Source of the DNA: Parietaria judaica
Taxonomy: Eukaryota > Streptophyta > Magnoliopsida > Rosales > Urticaceae
NCBI GenBank assembly: GCA_954871525.1
Contig: OX940869.1
Location: forward strand, 17,636,001 to 17,700,000
Direction: 5' to 3'
Length of the DNA stretch: 64,000 nt
Below the pieces are notes generated by a model. It had not been told where the DNA came from and searched no databases. It saw only the letters and a program-made list of their open reading frames with translations. Below, in pieces: positions 43,960-56,382 of the stretch. The position numbers and the translations under genes were made by a program. How positions within the stretch are numbered: the first letter of the stretch is position 1; every line of letters starts with the position of its first letter.

Positions 43960-44737
43960 ACTACGTTACGATTTGTGTTAATAAACCACAAAGTGAATAA
44001 GAGCCAACATGCAGTAAGAAAAAAAAAAGCAAATATAATATACGTAAAATTTCATTTGTTGATATTATTTAAGATGCCCGAATGGAGAAAAATGACCGAT
44101 AAAAAGTTGTTCTTGAATTCTTATGTTGTTCTTGAATTCTTATATGTATACATATTAAAATACATAATCAATTTCAGTGTTTATCTACGATTCACTCACT
44201 AACCAATGATAAGTGTGTGAATAAATACAAATATTTATTTTTCTTTTACTACTTTCTACATTTTGTTGGTAAGGTTATTTACGTTCGGTTGTTCATAATC
44301 ATAATAAGATACCATCTTTACATGTACGTTTCAGACTTTCAGCCACTGAATTTTAAGTAAGATATATAAAAAAAAAAATTAATTTCTTACCAGGATCGGG
44401 TTATGGAGAGGTTTATCTCTATGTTTATGTAGTTTTCTTTTCATTTTAAATAATTTTTTTTATTAGTTTAACTTTTTCACGTTCAATTATTTAGGTTTTT
44501 TTATTTGTTTTCTACTCTTAATATTTTACACGGTTTTAGTATTTTTTGGGTAATTTTAAAAAAATTATATCCAAGGATTACAACATTTCATTTAATTTTT
44601 ATATTTATTTTTTAATGTATTTGGGTATATTTATTTATAGGTTGCAAATTATTATGGTTGGTTTCTTTTTCTTATTATATTCGCGTACATTTTATCAATA
44701 TTTTAGCAGTTTAATAGCTGAATAACAGTATAAATAA
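43960..44737. other. AT-rich DNA, no gene seen
   Basis: Between the Tat LTR and the Helitron. It is AT-rich with homopolymer runs. The one long frame across the boundary is a continuation of the open LTR frame and is not supported. Confidence 0.6.
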
Positions 44738-47550
44738 TCTATATATATATAAAAGCAAAATCTCACTATAATAAATTGATAGTCTAAAAACTTCAAGAAC
44801 TGTGAATCCTGCCATTCTAAATTTTCTAACATTTTATATTTTTTTTTAGTAAAAAACAACGAGAAAGTGCTCTCTCATTAGTGGTCTAATTAATTAGTTT
44901 ATTTTATCGCTTCATATTCAAAACTTTGTACATCTGTCACTCTTTATTAGTGTACTACTACTCTTTCAACTTCTTCAGTATTAATGGTTTAGAAAAAAAA
45001 AAAAGGTTTAAAAGAGAGAGAGATGAAAAACGATTCAGGCCCCCGAAAAACCCTCTCTTTTACCCTTGCGACGACGAGGCCACCCAGAGAGTCTCATGAT
45101 CAAAAAACTTCTCTGATGTTATCTTCGCCATAGGGAATAGACCGAAGCTGCGATTATCTCCATCGACTCCGTTTGATTGTTGAACATTATTTTTTTTTAT
45201 TACTCCAGCCCACAACGATCCAAAGCAAAGTGACCGTTTCTTTGCCTCGATTGTTTTGCGTTTGTCCAATTTTGGAAGCGGCATGATCAAATGGGTAAGC
45301 ATATCACTCTTCTCTCTACACACATGTTGTAAATGGGGAATGATCAAAGCGCTTCGCCCATTCAGATGGCGTTCTTCAGAACATGCTCTTCCAATTGATT
45401 ATTCTTCGTGGCTGGCTCCCAAATACTCTAAGGAATATTCCAGTGAATTTCTTTGAATTAAGGGCTAGAAACGTTGGATGAACCGCCATCTCTCCCAAGG
45501 TATACTCGAGGTTGGATATGTGATTTCCTTTTGTATTTTCCTCACAGGTTTTTATTGTTCTCATTTCTGTCCAGCCACTGTGCCCACCCCAGCGAGGATC
45601 TTCTGATCTCTTTTTTCTCACACTCTTCGGTTTGTGCTCTTCGTATTTTCTGGTATGTAGTTCGTTTATAAAAGGTGTCCTTTTTAGGCTTTCAATATGT
45701 TGTTATGAAATTGTATTGAACTTTCTTCTTTGTTGAATGATTTATTAATTTATGCAACTTATATTATTTAATGAAAAACGTTCCTCATGAATTAATCTAA
45801 AGCTTCTTGAGTATCCTTTGATCTCCTTCGTTCTTTTTTTTTTCAAAATTTTATTTATTTATGCAAATTATAGTATTGAATGAATGAAAAATGTCCGTCA
45901 TGAATTAAAACAAAGCTCCTTCCGTACACTATGGTTTCCTTTGTTTTGAAAATTTTGTAATAATTATTACAATGGCAAGAGTCTCATTGTATTTTACGTA
46001 GGAATTGAAAAAGGCAAACTGTTATGGTATATAAGCTTTGTTCAAATAAGAATCCTATTCTGAAAATTAATATCATTTGGCCCACTTATTTAAAATTAAG
46101 TATTGTTGTTAAAATCAGTTTTAGTCTTGATTTTTGTGGCATGATATAAACTATTCATAAATAAATTTATAATCATGTCTCATTTACTCTCCAGGTTAGT
46201 TACTATTTATGTTCCTAAGTTGATCCTACATAGATTAATCACTGATTTTTTTTTATCCAAACTGACAAATGCGCATGACAACATGGAGGTATAGAAACAT
46301 TGATAAATGAAACTATACTTATTTTTTTCAGGTTCCTTGATTCTTGCACGTTGGAGCTACCTTGGAGCTTCTACCAACAAATGAGAGCCGTGAGATAAGC
46401 ATATGTGTACGGTCTCAGCCACGATCGAGCAGTTTTACCGGTATAAATCTTTAGCTCTAATCAATGGTTTTGTCTTAGGTTTTAGATTTTTTGTTGTTGT
46501 TGTTGTGTTATTGCTGGCCATCCACGTCTTATTACTTTTAATTTGTTGGTTCAGGGCCTTGGGATATTTAACTTGGTTATAGTCTTTGTGTTGATATATT
46601 GTCTTTGATTAGTGGCTGGTATTTGATCGGATCTTTTGTATCTTTGGGTAGTTTAATATCTTTTGTATATATTTGTTGGAGGTTTTAGGTTCAAACATGT
46701 CGTTTTAATAGACCGGTACAAGGTGCAGAGGATCTGTTATTATGAAAATTATAGTATGTTTTCATTGTTAGTTAAAACAGGTACACGATGCAGGGGATCT
46801 GTTATTATGAAAATTATTGTATGTTTTCATTGTTATATTATCGTAAAGTAAGTATCTATCTGATTTATACACTAAGTGAGTTTTTTTAATGTACTTTGAA
46901 GTTTTGATGTATATAATGGTACCTTCTTTATGATTTATGTCGTTGCATGTTATTGATGTTGTATGTTCTTTTTTAATTTATTTGTTTTAGTTCCATCCGT
47001 CCATATTGCATTGAAGGAAAAAGTTTACAAAATTATGTATTTATTTTTTAATTTAATAAAGTAGATCAGTTCATTCATCTAAAAATTGGCATAGTTGATT
47101 AATAAACATTTACACCATAAGAATTGTTAATAAAATTTCTTAGCACATTTTAATTAAAGACAACATGATTTCAAGGATTCTAATATTACCATCTAAATCA
47201 TAATAGTTTTCAAATTGTATTGTTGGAAAATAAGGTACATCTTCACACTGACAATTTGTCATAGGTGGAGCATGTTATGATGCATTTGATCATATTTAAT
47301 AAAAATTCAAATAGAAATTACTTATAAATATTACTCAGTTTAAATAATTAATGTTTTTTTATTATGACATTTTACATAAAAATTCAAGTTTTTTTTTTTC
47401 AATTATAGCTCTCAATTTAAATAATAAATTTTTTTCAATGTAAGTTCGTTAATATAATGCCAAGATTCACAGGGAAAGGCAGGCGTGAGAGGTTATATTG
47501 AATTTATAAATAATATTTTTAATGTGCGAAGCGCGGTGCTATTCCACTAG
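44738..47550 (+). mobile_element. Non-autonomous Helitron
   Basis: The 5' end is TCTATATATATATAAAAGCAAAATC, a common plant Helitron start, preceded by A. The 3' end has a GC-rich hairpin-like GCGAAGCGCGG about 12 bp before the terminal CTAG (47547-47550), followed by T. An insertion between A and T with 5'-TC and CTAG-3' is the Helitron rule. At 2813 bp there is no Rep/helicase coding region. It holds a 65-bp tandem duplication (46715-46844), a diverged pair near 45737 and 45851, and exon-like segments that I cannot assign. Confidence 0.72.
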
Positions 47551-48890
47551 TTATACATTAAATGCATGTAAGTTTATATTTTTAAATATCTGATCATGGC
47601 ATGTCGAAAGAAGATACTACAATTATGGGCTGGTCTTTAAGGACAAACTAAATGCCCAATTGTGAGTATTGATTTTATTTAAGGTAGCTTTGGTGAGATT
47701 GAGCTAATAGAGCAACTAAAAAAAATATGGATCCCTATTTTTCTCATATTTTTTGTTGAATTTATGATTTACGTTGCATATATTTTATTGTATAAAATCA
47801 ATCCCAACAGTGAACAAGAGAGAGAGTTAATGAACATTATTTTTATGTTTCTAACATTTATCATCCCAACATTTGGAGCCTGGTTCATATCTATAATTTC
47901 AACATTTAGGATAAATATTTTTTGTTACAGTTTTTGAATTTATTCAAATTGTTTACAGTATGATCCTCGAATTAAATTTAATTATCTAATTTTAACTCAG
48001 CAGCATGTTTCATTAATAAACATTTGGGAGTTTAAAGAAAACAACTTCCAGTACTTTGATATATATATATATATTTAAAACTATATTTTTGCCAATATAA
48101 TGAAATTAACACACTAAATAGTTGACTATTTAACTTTCGTGTAAATCTTTTGATTACAATACACATTCTAAACTAAAGTTTAAATATATTTCATTTCTCT
48201 TATCTAACTCTTAATACTAATATATATCGCCACCGTGGGGTTGTCCACTAGTCTCAATTAATACTAAAAGCTTCCCATATCTTCTGATCCCAAACTTATG
48301 GAACGGAACACATAGACATAAATTACTATAATACAAATTGATGCTAGAAATTCATCGGTACGACCAGTTAGCGTTGACTATATGCAAACACACATAACAT
48401 TTCTGACTAGTCCCCAAAATACGACACGGTCAAAAGTACCGTGTGTGTTTTTGTTTTTTTTTTAAAACCGGGATACGGATTTGTCTGGGTCCGGGAAAAA
48501 AAAAACCCAAATACGGACTTGTCCGGATCCGGGTATTTTTTTTTAAGTTAAATTTATTTTATTTATTGTTAAATCCCTAATTTCGTTTAATTGTTCAAAT
48601 ATAACATTTTGGTACTTCAGTTCGGTTTTGAAAAAAATAAATGTTTAAATTCTTAAATTATTTTGTGTGTTTAAATATTTATAAATAAATATGAAATAAA
48701 TAAAAGCATACAACAAAAAAAGAAAGTAAACATGCGTTTTTTATTCAACGAACTCGGAAGGTCGGATACGACCAAACGTCCAAAGGCAAAAAAGTTTCAA
48801 AGTACAACGAGAAAACGAACAATTAAAAACGAATTACATTTGAATATTCGAAAAGTAATTCACCATTTCTTTGTCAATCATATTGTTTTC
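47551..48890. other. AT-rich DNA with a minor repeat, no gene seen
   Basis: No coding sequence recognised. A duplicated GC-richer unit (ATACGGATTTGTCTGGGTCCGGG, then a near copy) lies at 48470-48535, separated by an A run. A possible Helitron end lies at 48228-48251. Confidence 0.55.
48228..48251 (+). other. Possible second Helitron 3' terminus
   Basis: The sequence has CCACCGTGG (4-bp arms) followed by GGTTGTCCACTAG and then T. This is the hairpin-CTAG-T order of Helitron 3' ends. No matching 5' end was identified, and the Helitron at 44738-47550 could be nested in it. Confidence 0.3.
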
Positions 48891-49530
48891 TTATTGTCGC
48901 TTGTTGGCCATAATCATATCTCTCGAAAGCATAAGAATCTCGACCATCATTGACTTCGTTGACTTGCGACGAGGCTCTAACATCCTTCTGGCCATTGAGA
49001 ATGCCGCCTCCGATGATACTGTTGAGACCGGGATTGTGAGAATGTCCCGAGCCAACAATGATAAAATACTCAGATCAATTTGCGTGCCACTGTTGAAGGA
49101 TGTCGAGGCCTTCGTCAGGGCACGGTGTTGGAAATAGGTTGCGAAACCGGGCGTACTCGTCGACGGTGTGGCACCATCAATGTCGAACAAGAACACGAGA
49201 TCCCGAATTGCCGCTTCCTTGTGAACCCGGTGAATAAGTCGTTGCAGTAACGCCGCCGCCGCGCCCAAGAGCCGTAATGTTGTAGAATAACCTGAGATTG
49301 TACATGTATGGTGAACAAAACATATTAACATTTAGAGTAACTGTACGAAATTAAAATTTAGAGTAACTTTTAGAAATTAAGTTAAAAAAAAGTAAATTTT
49401 ACCTGAGTTTGTTGTTGGGAATCATTTCCTCATCTGATCTTCCAAGTCATTAAATTTTTGCTCGTACTCTCAGTAAAGGTTCTTCATCTTTTGATCCACA
49501 TCGCAGTAATTGTGCGTCATGTAGGGCTCC
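48891..49530 (-). pseudogene. hAT transposase C-terminal fragment
   Basis: The 146-residue frame (49331-48891) ends in the hAT dimerisation domain: LSILSLLARDILTIPVST, SSEAAFSMARRML and RRKSTKSMMVEIL, close to the family pattern (MA.DILaIPvStvaSE.aFS...r.l...R..L....veal). An upstream piece at about 49520-49405 reads KMKNLY, stop, EYEQKFNDL. It resembles the region before that domain and may be a separate exon, with a GT-type boundary near 49402. The catalytic DDE part is absent. Confidence 0.8.
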
Positions 49531-49546
49531 CCCGTCTTAGCTTGCA

Positions 49547-51066
49547 TCACATGTAAATATATTCGTAGACGAAGATCATCTCCTTGTCTTCGTCGCAGTA
49601 GCCGATGAGAGACACCAAGTGGATGTGGCGGAGCTTCGAAAGCAAATTAATCTCCTTGACGAACTCCACATTTCCCTGATTCAAGGCCAGGTTCAGCCGT
49701 TTTACAGCCACGAGCTTTGACTCATCGCAATCTATGAACCCCTTGTACACATCACCGAATCCTCCCCGGCCGTTGTCAAACTTTCTCTTTGCCGGTCTGA
49801 TCTCCCAAAGTAAGAAATGACGACACGGGTCTTCTGGCAGCAATGACGAGCCTTTGGTCGACCTCATCGACGACCTTCGTTGGCGGTGCATTTTCTTCCT
49901 CGGAAACAATACGAAAATAGTAGCAAACAACACAGCACAACCCAAACAAACCCCCAGCAAAATGATCAACACTGTCCTTTTCTTCGAACCAGATTCCTCA
50001 GGCGTCGGACTAGGCGTGTTTCGAGTAGTGTTACCAGGGTTGGGTCCGGCGAGGTTTTTGTCACTTGGATTGCTCATCTTGAACACCTCTATCCCATTCA
50101 CAATAGCATCGTCGTAGTAAGACTCGTCCCCTCTGGGATGTACGTCGATAAAGAGATTATCTTCGTCTCTAATGTTGACCACGTAGTCTCTGTACACTGG
50201 AATTCCATTGCCGTGCCCTCCGGTCCAAGATACCACGTTCACAGCATCCTCGGCCATGTTTTTCGTCTATGTACAGGTAGAAAACCATATCATATAGACC
50301 CTTTATATTCTCCTGAATCTGGTGAAAATGGAGTCTCGCAAGATAGAAGAACCCCTGGTCAACGGGCAGGCGCCAAGTCATGTTTCTGGCTCAGTTACTC
50401 GCCGCGTCTGTTCCCATTGTGAGCGCAGTCAGGTACACTTCATCGGGTGCGGTGTACTTCAATGGCACGCTTGTGTCGAAGGGAGTTACCGCCTTGCCGA
50501 TGAAATAATTATTCGAGTCTTTATTTTGCGGGATTGTGCGTCCACCGAAGTTCAAACGATTTAGTGTCTCCAGTGCTCTGTCGGAGTAAGTGCCAAATAG
50601 GACGCTTCAGGATTTCTGGCCAATCAAGTCAGGGATATTCAAGGGATCGTCTTCTGGTGCATAGTAGAGGGTCTCCGGCATGGACACAAATTCGACCGCG
50701 TTGACGAAAGCGTTAGAAGATGAAAAAGCCGGAACGAAAGTTAAGTCTATAGTTCTTTCGTTTTCTCTGGTGTAGGCAAATTTTCTTAAAGAAAGATGAC
50801 TGATCCATGTAGTTGGCGAAGAGCGAGGCGCTGAAGTTCTTCAGCAGTGTAAACGGGCCGGCTTTGACGGTGAAGAAGGAGCCGCAGTCGTCCAAGCCGT
50901 GCTCGTATTGATCCGGGTAGAAGTGGAGCCGCACAAACTTTGGGCCTGGGACTGAGACGCTGAAGCTGTAGGTGAACTTCGACCGGGGTAAATGCGTTGT
51001 CCTATAAGGCACGGTGTCTACGGAGCTTTCCTGGAGAGAGACCTTGAAGTAATTGACTTTTCGCTA
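49547..51066 (-). pseudogene. Malectin-like receptor kinase (CrRLK1L) fragment
   Basis: The family consists of plasma-membrane receptor kinases that sense cell-wall and peptide signals (FERONIA group). Visible in order: first malectin-like domain (PYRTTHLPRSKFTYSF, VRLHFYP, LLKNFSAS, 51066-50713); linker and second malectin part (ALTMGTDA, FYLARLHFHQI, 50460-50169); VDVHP-type end with GIEVFKMS; transmembrane helix (VLIILLGVCLGCAVLFATIF); kinase start with the glycine loop GRGGFGDVYKGF, the Lys in VAVKRLN and HLVSLIGYCDE. It stops at FVYEYI, before the catalytic loop. It lacks the signal peptide and about 200 residues of kinase. One in-frame TGA (about 50392) and at least two frameshifts confirm a pseudogene. 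Confidence 0.92.
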
Positions 51067-51143
51067 CTGATGGTTATTTTGTGCGGAATATGTTTATTTT
51101 GGTGGGTGGTTCCTTAAGTAGATTGTTTGTAGTAGATAGTGTA

Positions 51144-51466
51144 TGTAGAAATGGAGTGGAGAATGTTTGGATAGAATTTTATTTATTGATTCTTGCAAAT
51201 TTACAACACCACATCACCTCTTTATATAGAGGGAGTACAACATTCTAGAGTTTTCTTGTAAATCCTAAATTACAAGTCTCTAGATAATTCTTATACTTTC
51301 TAGTCTAGATAGCTTCTATATTTTTCTATACTCATATGCTTTATAATAGCATTCTAGATTACTCTATTTCTAGATTTTTCCAAACACTTTATCTCTTCAT
51401 ATTTTCTACATGTATCTAAACATACTAGAATATTCTATAGTGTAGAAATGTGCATCAATTTTAACA
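51144..51466 (-). repeat. Short 3' LTR of copia E
   Basis: About 323 bp, from TGTAGAAATGG to TTTTAACA on the plus strand. The right edge is firm, as a polypurine tract (minus: GCAAGAAGGAG) abuts it and the pol stop TAA (51461-51463) overlaps it. The left edge is inferred from TG...CA symmetry. A minus-strand TATA box (CTATATAAAG) lies at about 51219-51230. Confidence 0.65.
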
Positions 51467-53290
51467 CTCCTTCTTGCTGCGCATTTGGACTACTCCGATC
51501 ATGTCTGGCAATGTCTCGGATTTTTCTTTTGATAGCGCTTTTGTGAAGATATCAGCTAATTTTTCTTCACTAGTGCAATGTTTGAGCTCTATCTCCTTGT
51601 TGTTCAGAGCTTCCCGAATAAAGTGATACTTGATTTTGATGTGCTTAGTTCTTCCGTGAAAAAATGGGTTTTTAGCCATCGCAATAGCAGATTTGCTATC
51701 ACAATAGATCTTTGTAGCTTCTTCTTGAGGCTCCCCCATGTCTTTGAAAATTCGTTTCAGCCATGTTGTCTGACTTGTAGCCATAACAGCGGCTACGTAC
51801 TCTGCTTCTGCTGAGGATTGAGCAACTGTTTCTTGCTTCTTTAACACCCAAGAAAAAATTCCCGATCCTAGTGTGAATGCATATCCTGATGTACTCTTCA
51901 TGTCGTCTACTGATCCTGCCCAGTCACTATCAGTATAACCTAATAGTTCAGAGTCAGTTGTAGGTTCGTACCATATGCCATAATCCTTTGTTCCTTCAAG
52001 ATATCTGAGAATTCTCTTGGCCGCTCCGTGATGAACTTGACTTGGACTCTGCACGAATCTCGATAATAGGCTTGCAGCATACATGATGTCTGGTCTTGAT
52101 GTTGTTAGATAAAGAAGGCTTCTGATGAGACTTAGATAAATTGCATTATCTGCTTTTGGTGAGCCGTCATCTTTTGACAGTGCTTTGTTGTTTTGTAATG
52201 GAGTAGCAACTGTCTTGCAGCCACTCATCTTGAACTTCTTTAGAAGACTTTCAGTATAGTTCTTTTGTGAAATAAAGATTCCATTTTCTTTCTGGGTTAT
52301 CTCTATTCAAAGAAAGTAGCTCACTAGACCTAAGTCCGTCATCTCAAACGTCTTCATCATGTCCTCTTTGAAGTCCTTGATCATTTTCTCATTGTTTCCC
52401 GTGTAAATAAGATCATCTACATATAAGGAGACAATGAGTGTTTCAGTTGTACCTTCTGTTTTGACGTATAAGGTTGGCTCAATTTTTCTCATCTTGAATC
52501 CACGCTCAGTGAAGTAGTTTTCAATTTGGCTATACCAGGCTCTTGGTGCTTGCTTTAACCCGTATAAGGCCTTCTTGAGCTTCAATACTTTGTCTTCTTG
52601 TCCTTGCACCACGAACCCTTCAAGTTGCTCCACGTAAATTTCTTCTTCTAGGTAGCCATTTAGGAAAGCGGACTTTACATCGAGCTGATAAATTTGCCAT
52701 CTTTTCTAAGCCGAAAGTGCAATTAACGCCCTTTTGGTGTCATGGCGTGCTACTGGAGAAAATTTTTCAGTGTAGTTTACTCCAAACTGTTGTGCATATC
52801 CTTTGGCAACTAGTTACGCCTTGTGTTTTTGAATTGTAACATCGGGGTTTACCTTCGTATTGTAGACCCACTTTACTCCGATGATTTCTTTTTCTTGGGG
52901 AGAATCGAGTTGCTCTCATGTGTTGTTTTTCTCGATCATCTTAATTTCATCTTCCATAGCTTTTCTCCATTCTTCTAGCTTTGAAGCTGCTTCGTAGCTT
53001 TCTGGCTCCGAGATTGCTAAGTTACATGCCTCGTATACTTCGGCAAGAGATCGTATTCTTCTCGTTGGTAGGTCTGTTCTAGCATCTGGATCGTTTCTTG
53101 TAGGTTGAGTTGGTAGAGTAGATTGGTTTTCATCTTCTTACTGAGGCGTTGATGGCATATTAGTATTTGATTCCTATGTCTGGTTATTCTTCTCATTGTA
53201 AGCGGCATCTTCATCGAACTCCACGTCTCGACAAATAAGAAGCTTCTTTGTCTTTAAGCTATAGAGTCGATATCCTTTTGACTAAGTACG
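51461..53290 (-). pseudogene. Copia E pol: integrase tail, RT and RNase H
   Basis: RNase H (52228-51461) is the best preserved part: VGSL-equivalent SLLYLTTSRPDIMYA, the Asp in GYTDSDWAG, the Glu in SSAEAEYVA, the Asp in YCDSKSAI and the end LADIFTKAL. RT lies upstream: [24 protein letters not shown] (52870-52640), then KALYGLKQAPRAWY and YVDDLIYTGN (52633-52307). The integrase C-terminal motif YRLYSLKTKKLL reads at about 53225-53290. In-frame stops lie at about 52304, 52710 and 52815, among others. Confidence 0.88.
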
Positions 53291-53381
53291 ATATCCTTTT
53301 GACTAAGTACGATAGCCTAAGTCGATATCCTAACTTAGGAAATATATGAATCATCTTTACCTATCACATCAAAACCTTTTT
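53291..53381. other. Junction with a short duplication
   Basis: 'atatccttttgactaagtac' occurs twice in a row here, then a shortened third part ('gtcgatatccta'). It lies where copia E is truncated and may be a repair footprint. Confidence 0.5.
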
Positions 53382-54108
53382 GGCATTTGGTTAACTGGTT
53401 GGAGAAACAAGTTTTACAATTTGGTTTGAGAAATCAGTTGAGAGATTAATCTACCAAACCAGTTTGGGAATTTGATTTTTGAGACACTGTTTGGTTAGTC
53501 TTTTGTTAATCTGTGGTTGAATTTAAATAAAAAAAATGCAATAAAACACAATTTATGTTACTAAAAAGAAAGTATGTTTTATTTGAAAGTAATACATATT
53601 AATATTATGTCTAAAAAATATTTGCCACAATACAAAAATTATTCATATTTCATGACTCAAATTATGTGTTTAAATAATGTACTATAAAGTAGTAAATATT
53701 CCGTTTCAAGAGTTTATATCATTGTAATTAAGTTAGGATTTAATAATATACATAATTTAAGTATATTTGTTAAATATGATAGTAATATCATTAAAATATA
53801 TAATTATATATAAAAATAATTTTAATAATTTATTATATGAGTTAATTTCCCAGTTAATATCTTATTATAATAATATAATACGATTTAAGAATGATAATAT
53901 ATTATTATGGTTTTATTTTGTACGATTGAGTTGAAAACCAAAGACAGAAAACAACTTGAGTTGTTTTCTGTTTTCCTTCATTAAAAGTTCAGTGGTCTGC
54001 GAGATTGGTCTCAGAAAACAGAGACAACTGGTAACCAAACATGGTCTGCGAAACCAATACGACACTCTTTGAACCAGAAACTGGTCTCGGAGACCATAAC
54101 CAAATGCC
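53382..54108. mobile_element. hAT-like MITE with 8-bp target duplication
   Basis: Terminal inverted repeats GGCATTTGGTTA at 53382 and its reverse complement ending at 54108. Both sides are flanked by ACCTTTTT (53374-53381 and 54109-54116), an exact 8-bp duplication typical of hAT transposons. At 727 bp it has no coding capacity. Subterminal 'aaaccagtttgg/ggtctc' pieces recur near both ends. Confidence 0.82.
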
Positions 54109-54258
54109 ACCTTTTTTTTTCCTTTATTCCTTCGAGCCAACAATAATTGATTAGCAATCAGTGAAGAAATGAAGTCGCAAAAAAAGTTCCCCTTAATCAT
54201 CGTGAAGAGTAAGAATTCTGATATGATTTTCTCTAATTTCGGTTACAGGAAAAAAAAA

Positions 54259-54276
54259 CACTAGTACAAATATGTG
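54259..54276 (+). repeat. CACTA terminal inverted repeat (left)
   Basis: CACTAGTACAAATATGTG, preceded by a run of A. The CACTAGTA form is common in plant CACTA elements. Its partner is not in the window. Confidence 0.6.
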
Positions 54277-54389
54277 AATTGAAGATAGTTTAAAACATTC
54301 CTTGAAACCTTTGAGGACAGTTGTGAAACGAGGTTGATAGACTCGTGTTACTTTGTGAGCAAATATTTAAACATGGCTTTGAGACGTGG

Positions 54390-55080
54390 TTGGAAAACAG
54401 CTCACCCGCGGCTTGATTTCTACCTTATCGCGGCTATTATTTGTTTCAACGTCTCTGAAACGTTGTTGATCCCTGTTTTCTTTTTTTTTACCAACATATT
54501 TCCTCGGTCCTTAATTACAAAACTGAGGCTTAATTATATGGTATCCTATTAAATTTAACCGCAGCTTTGTTTTTGTGATAACAGCGGTCTTCCCCTGAAC
54601 CCAACCGCCGCAGCGAAGTGATCACATCAGCCGCAGCTTTGCTGTAAGCAAATATGTGCGTTACACGAAACCAATCGCGGCTTCTGGTAAAAAAGAACTA
54701 CGTAACTTTAGCCGCGGCTTTTCTGTCAGCAAATATGTGGGTTAAATGAAACCCAACCGTGGCATGTGGTTTAAAAGAACCGCGTTATGTTGTTAAAAAG
54801 TAACCGCGACATTTCTTATAAAATAAGCCGCGGCCTTTTTTAAATATATAACCGCGGTAACTCATAAAATTTGCCGTTGTAATTCTTGAACAAAGCCGCC
54901 GCTTTAGCCGCAAGTTGATTTTAAAAAAATGAGTTTATTTTTTTTTTAACAAAATCCTGCCGCGATTTGGTTTTTACATTTTCTCTCTCTTATAGAATTA
55001 CAATGGAAAACGCCGAGGTGCCAACTGAAATTAGCCGTTACTAATTTTATCAACGATCGCAGCCATTTTGTATATTACGC
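54390..55080. repeat. Left subterminal repeats of the CACTA element
   Basis: About 15 to 20 short motifs around AGCCGCGGCTTT and AACCGCGGTTA in both orientations. Subterminal repeats of this kind bind the element's own protein in En/Spm. The core contains several CG and CNG methylation sites. Confidence 0.75.
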
Positions 55081-55845
55081 CTGGGCTTTATTATTTGTTA
55101 GCCCGGCTCGTTTGGCATGATGGAAACCCGTGCCGCGGCCAATTTTGATTGAACTTTAGAAGCGTCCCATAAGGCCCTCGAGCACGCTTGGTAGTCCCCC
55201 ACACATCCAGGAGCCCCCCCCCCCCCCCCCCCCACGTAGCCGAAAGCCCCGCAGAGCGTTCGGTTTCTCGCTCACGCACTCGGAAGGTCTCTGCAGATCC
55301 CGGAAGCCCCCGCGCGTGCACGCGGGAGTGCCCAAACTAGTTTTACACCCTGCAGTAGCTTGCCTATATATTCAAAAATTATAATAAACAAGCCAAGAAC
55401 ATAACACCATTATTAAATTGTATACGTACATATAACTCAGCTTTTAAAGTAACAAACAATTTACTATTCAATAAAATAAGTGCTTAAATACGCCTTCAAA
55501 TTGTAACTTAAATACTCCTTCAAAAAAGTACTTAAATACATGGAAACTTTTAGAAAAGTCTAGAAAAAAATTGTACAGAACTCGCTAATTCGATTCTAAG
55601 ATCATCAATATCTTTGGTTGAATAATGATGTGGGTATAATGATAGGTGTTTGCCAATACCTTTTGTAACCGTGTCTTGCATATATTTCATCACGTATTAT
55701 CCGCATTCCACATTGCCGGGTTGTTTTGCGCAATCCGTAAAGAGAATCCTTGGATCTTCCGTGGGCAGGTTCTTAACCGAATGTCTTTTTTTTCAAATTT
55801 TGGTTGATCTACGATAAAAATTCGATTCGAATCATACTTGTTAGA

Positions 55846-55917
<72 letters not shown>

Positions 55918-56382
55918 GGAATCTAGTACTACTATAATAATTATTTATAACATAATTGTATTGACAAACTTATGTGCTAATTAGGTATCTCAAATGAACG
56001 CTTATCCGATCCGATTCCATTGGATTTAAGATATGTGCAATATTTTTCCAATGATCGAGTATGGCCAATATCCAATGATTGTGACTATTGTATGGCAAAA
56101 TAAACACTTGTCCGTTTACACATTTCTTCATCTTTTTTTAACATCATTGAGATGTCAAGTTTCAAGCTCTCATTGCTTTTGATTCACAAAATCGCTCAAT
56201 GGAGGCATAAACCCGTACTTGTAATGGTTGAATTCAGTCATTTTATCGTACAAGTAACTGCATAAAGTATGTTACAATTGCATCAAATAAATTATCATGT
56301 CATTTTAATAAAAAAAGAAAAATAATAACAATTGGAAAAAATGACATACCTTTGGTAAACATGGAACCATGATTTGTGGAAT
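55081..56382. other. CACTA interior, noncoding, with microsatellites
   Basis: A GC-rich stretch (55090-55330) holds an uninterrupted run of 20 C (55214-55233). The rest is AT-rich with a TAA repeat of about 23 units (55849-55917). No gene recognised. Confidence 0.6.

Larger units (their letters stand above)
51144..53290 (-). mobile_element. Copia element E, 5' truncated
   Basis: A minus-strand copia relic of a different lineage from A, B and D: its RT reads YVDDLIYTGN. It keeps the integrase tail, RT, RNase H and a short 3' LTR. Gag, protease, the integrase core and the 5' LTR are gone. It lies directly 5' of the kinase pseudogene. Confidence 0.88.

Noticed and set aside
45060..45671. Short frames in the Helitron interior
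   Set aside because: None shows a recognisable domain or continues through likely splice sites. Kept only as possible cargo.
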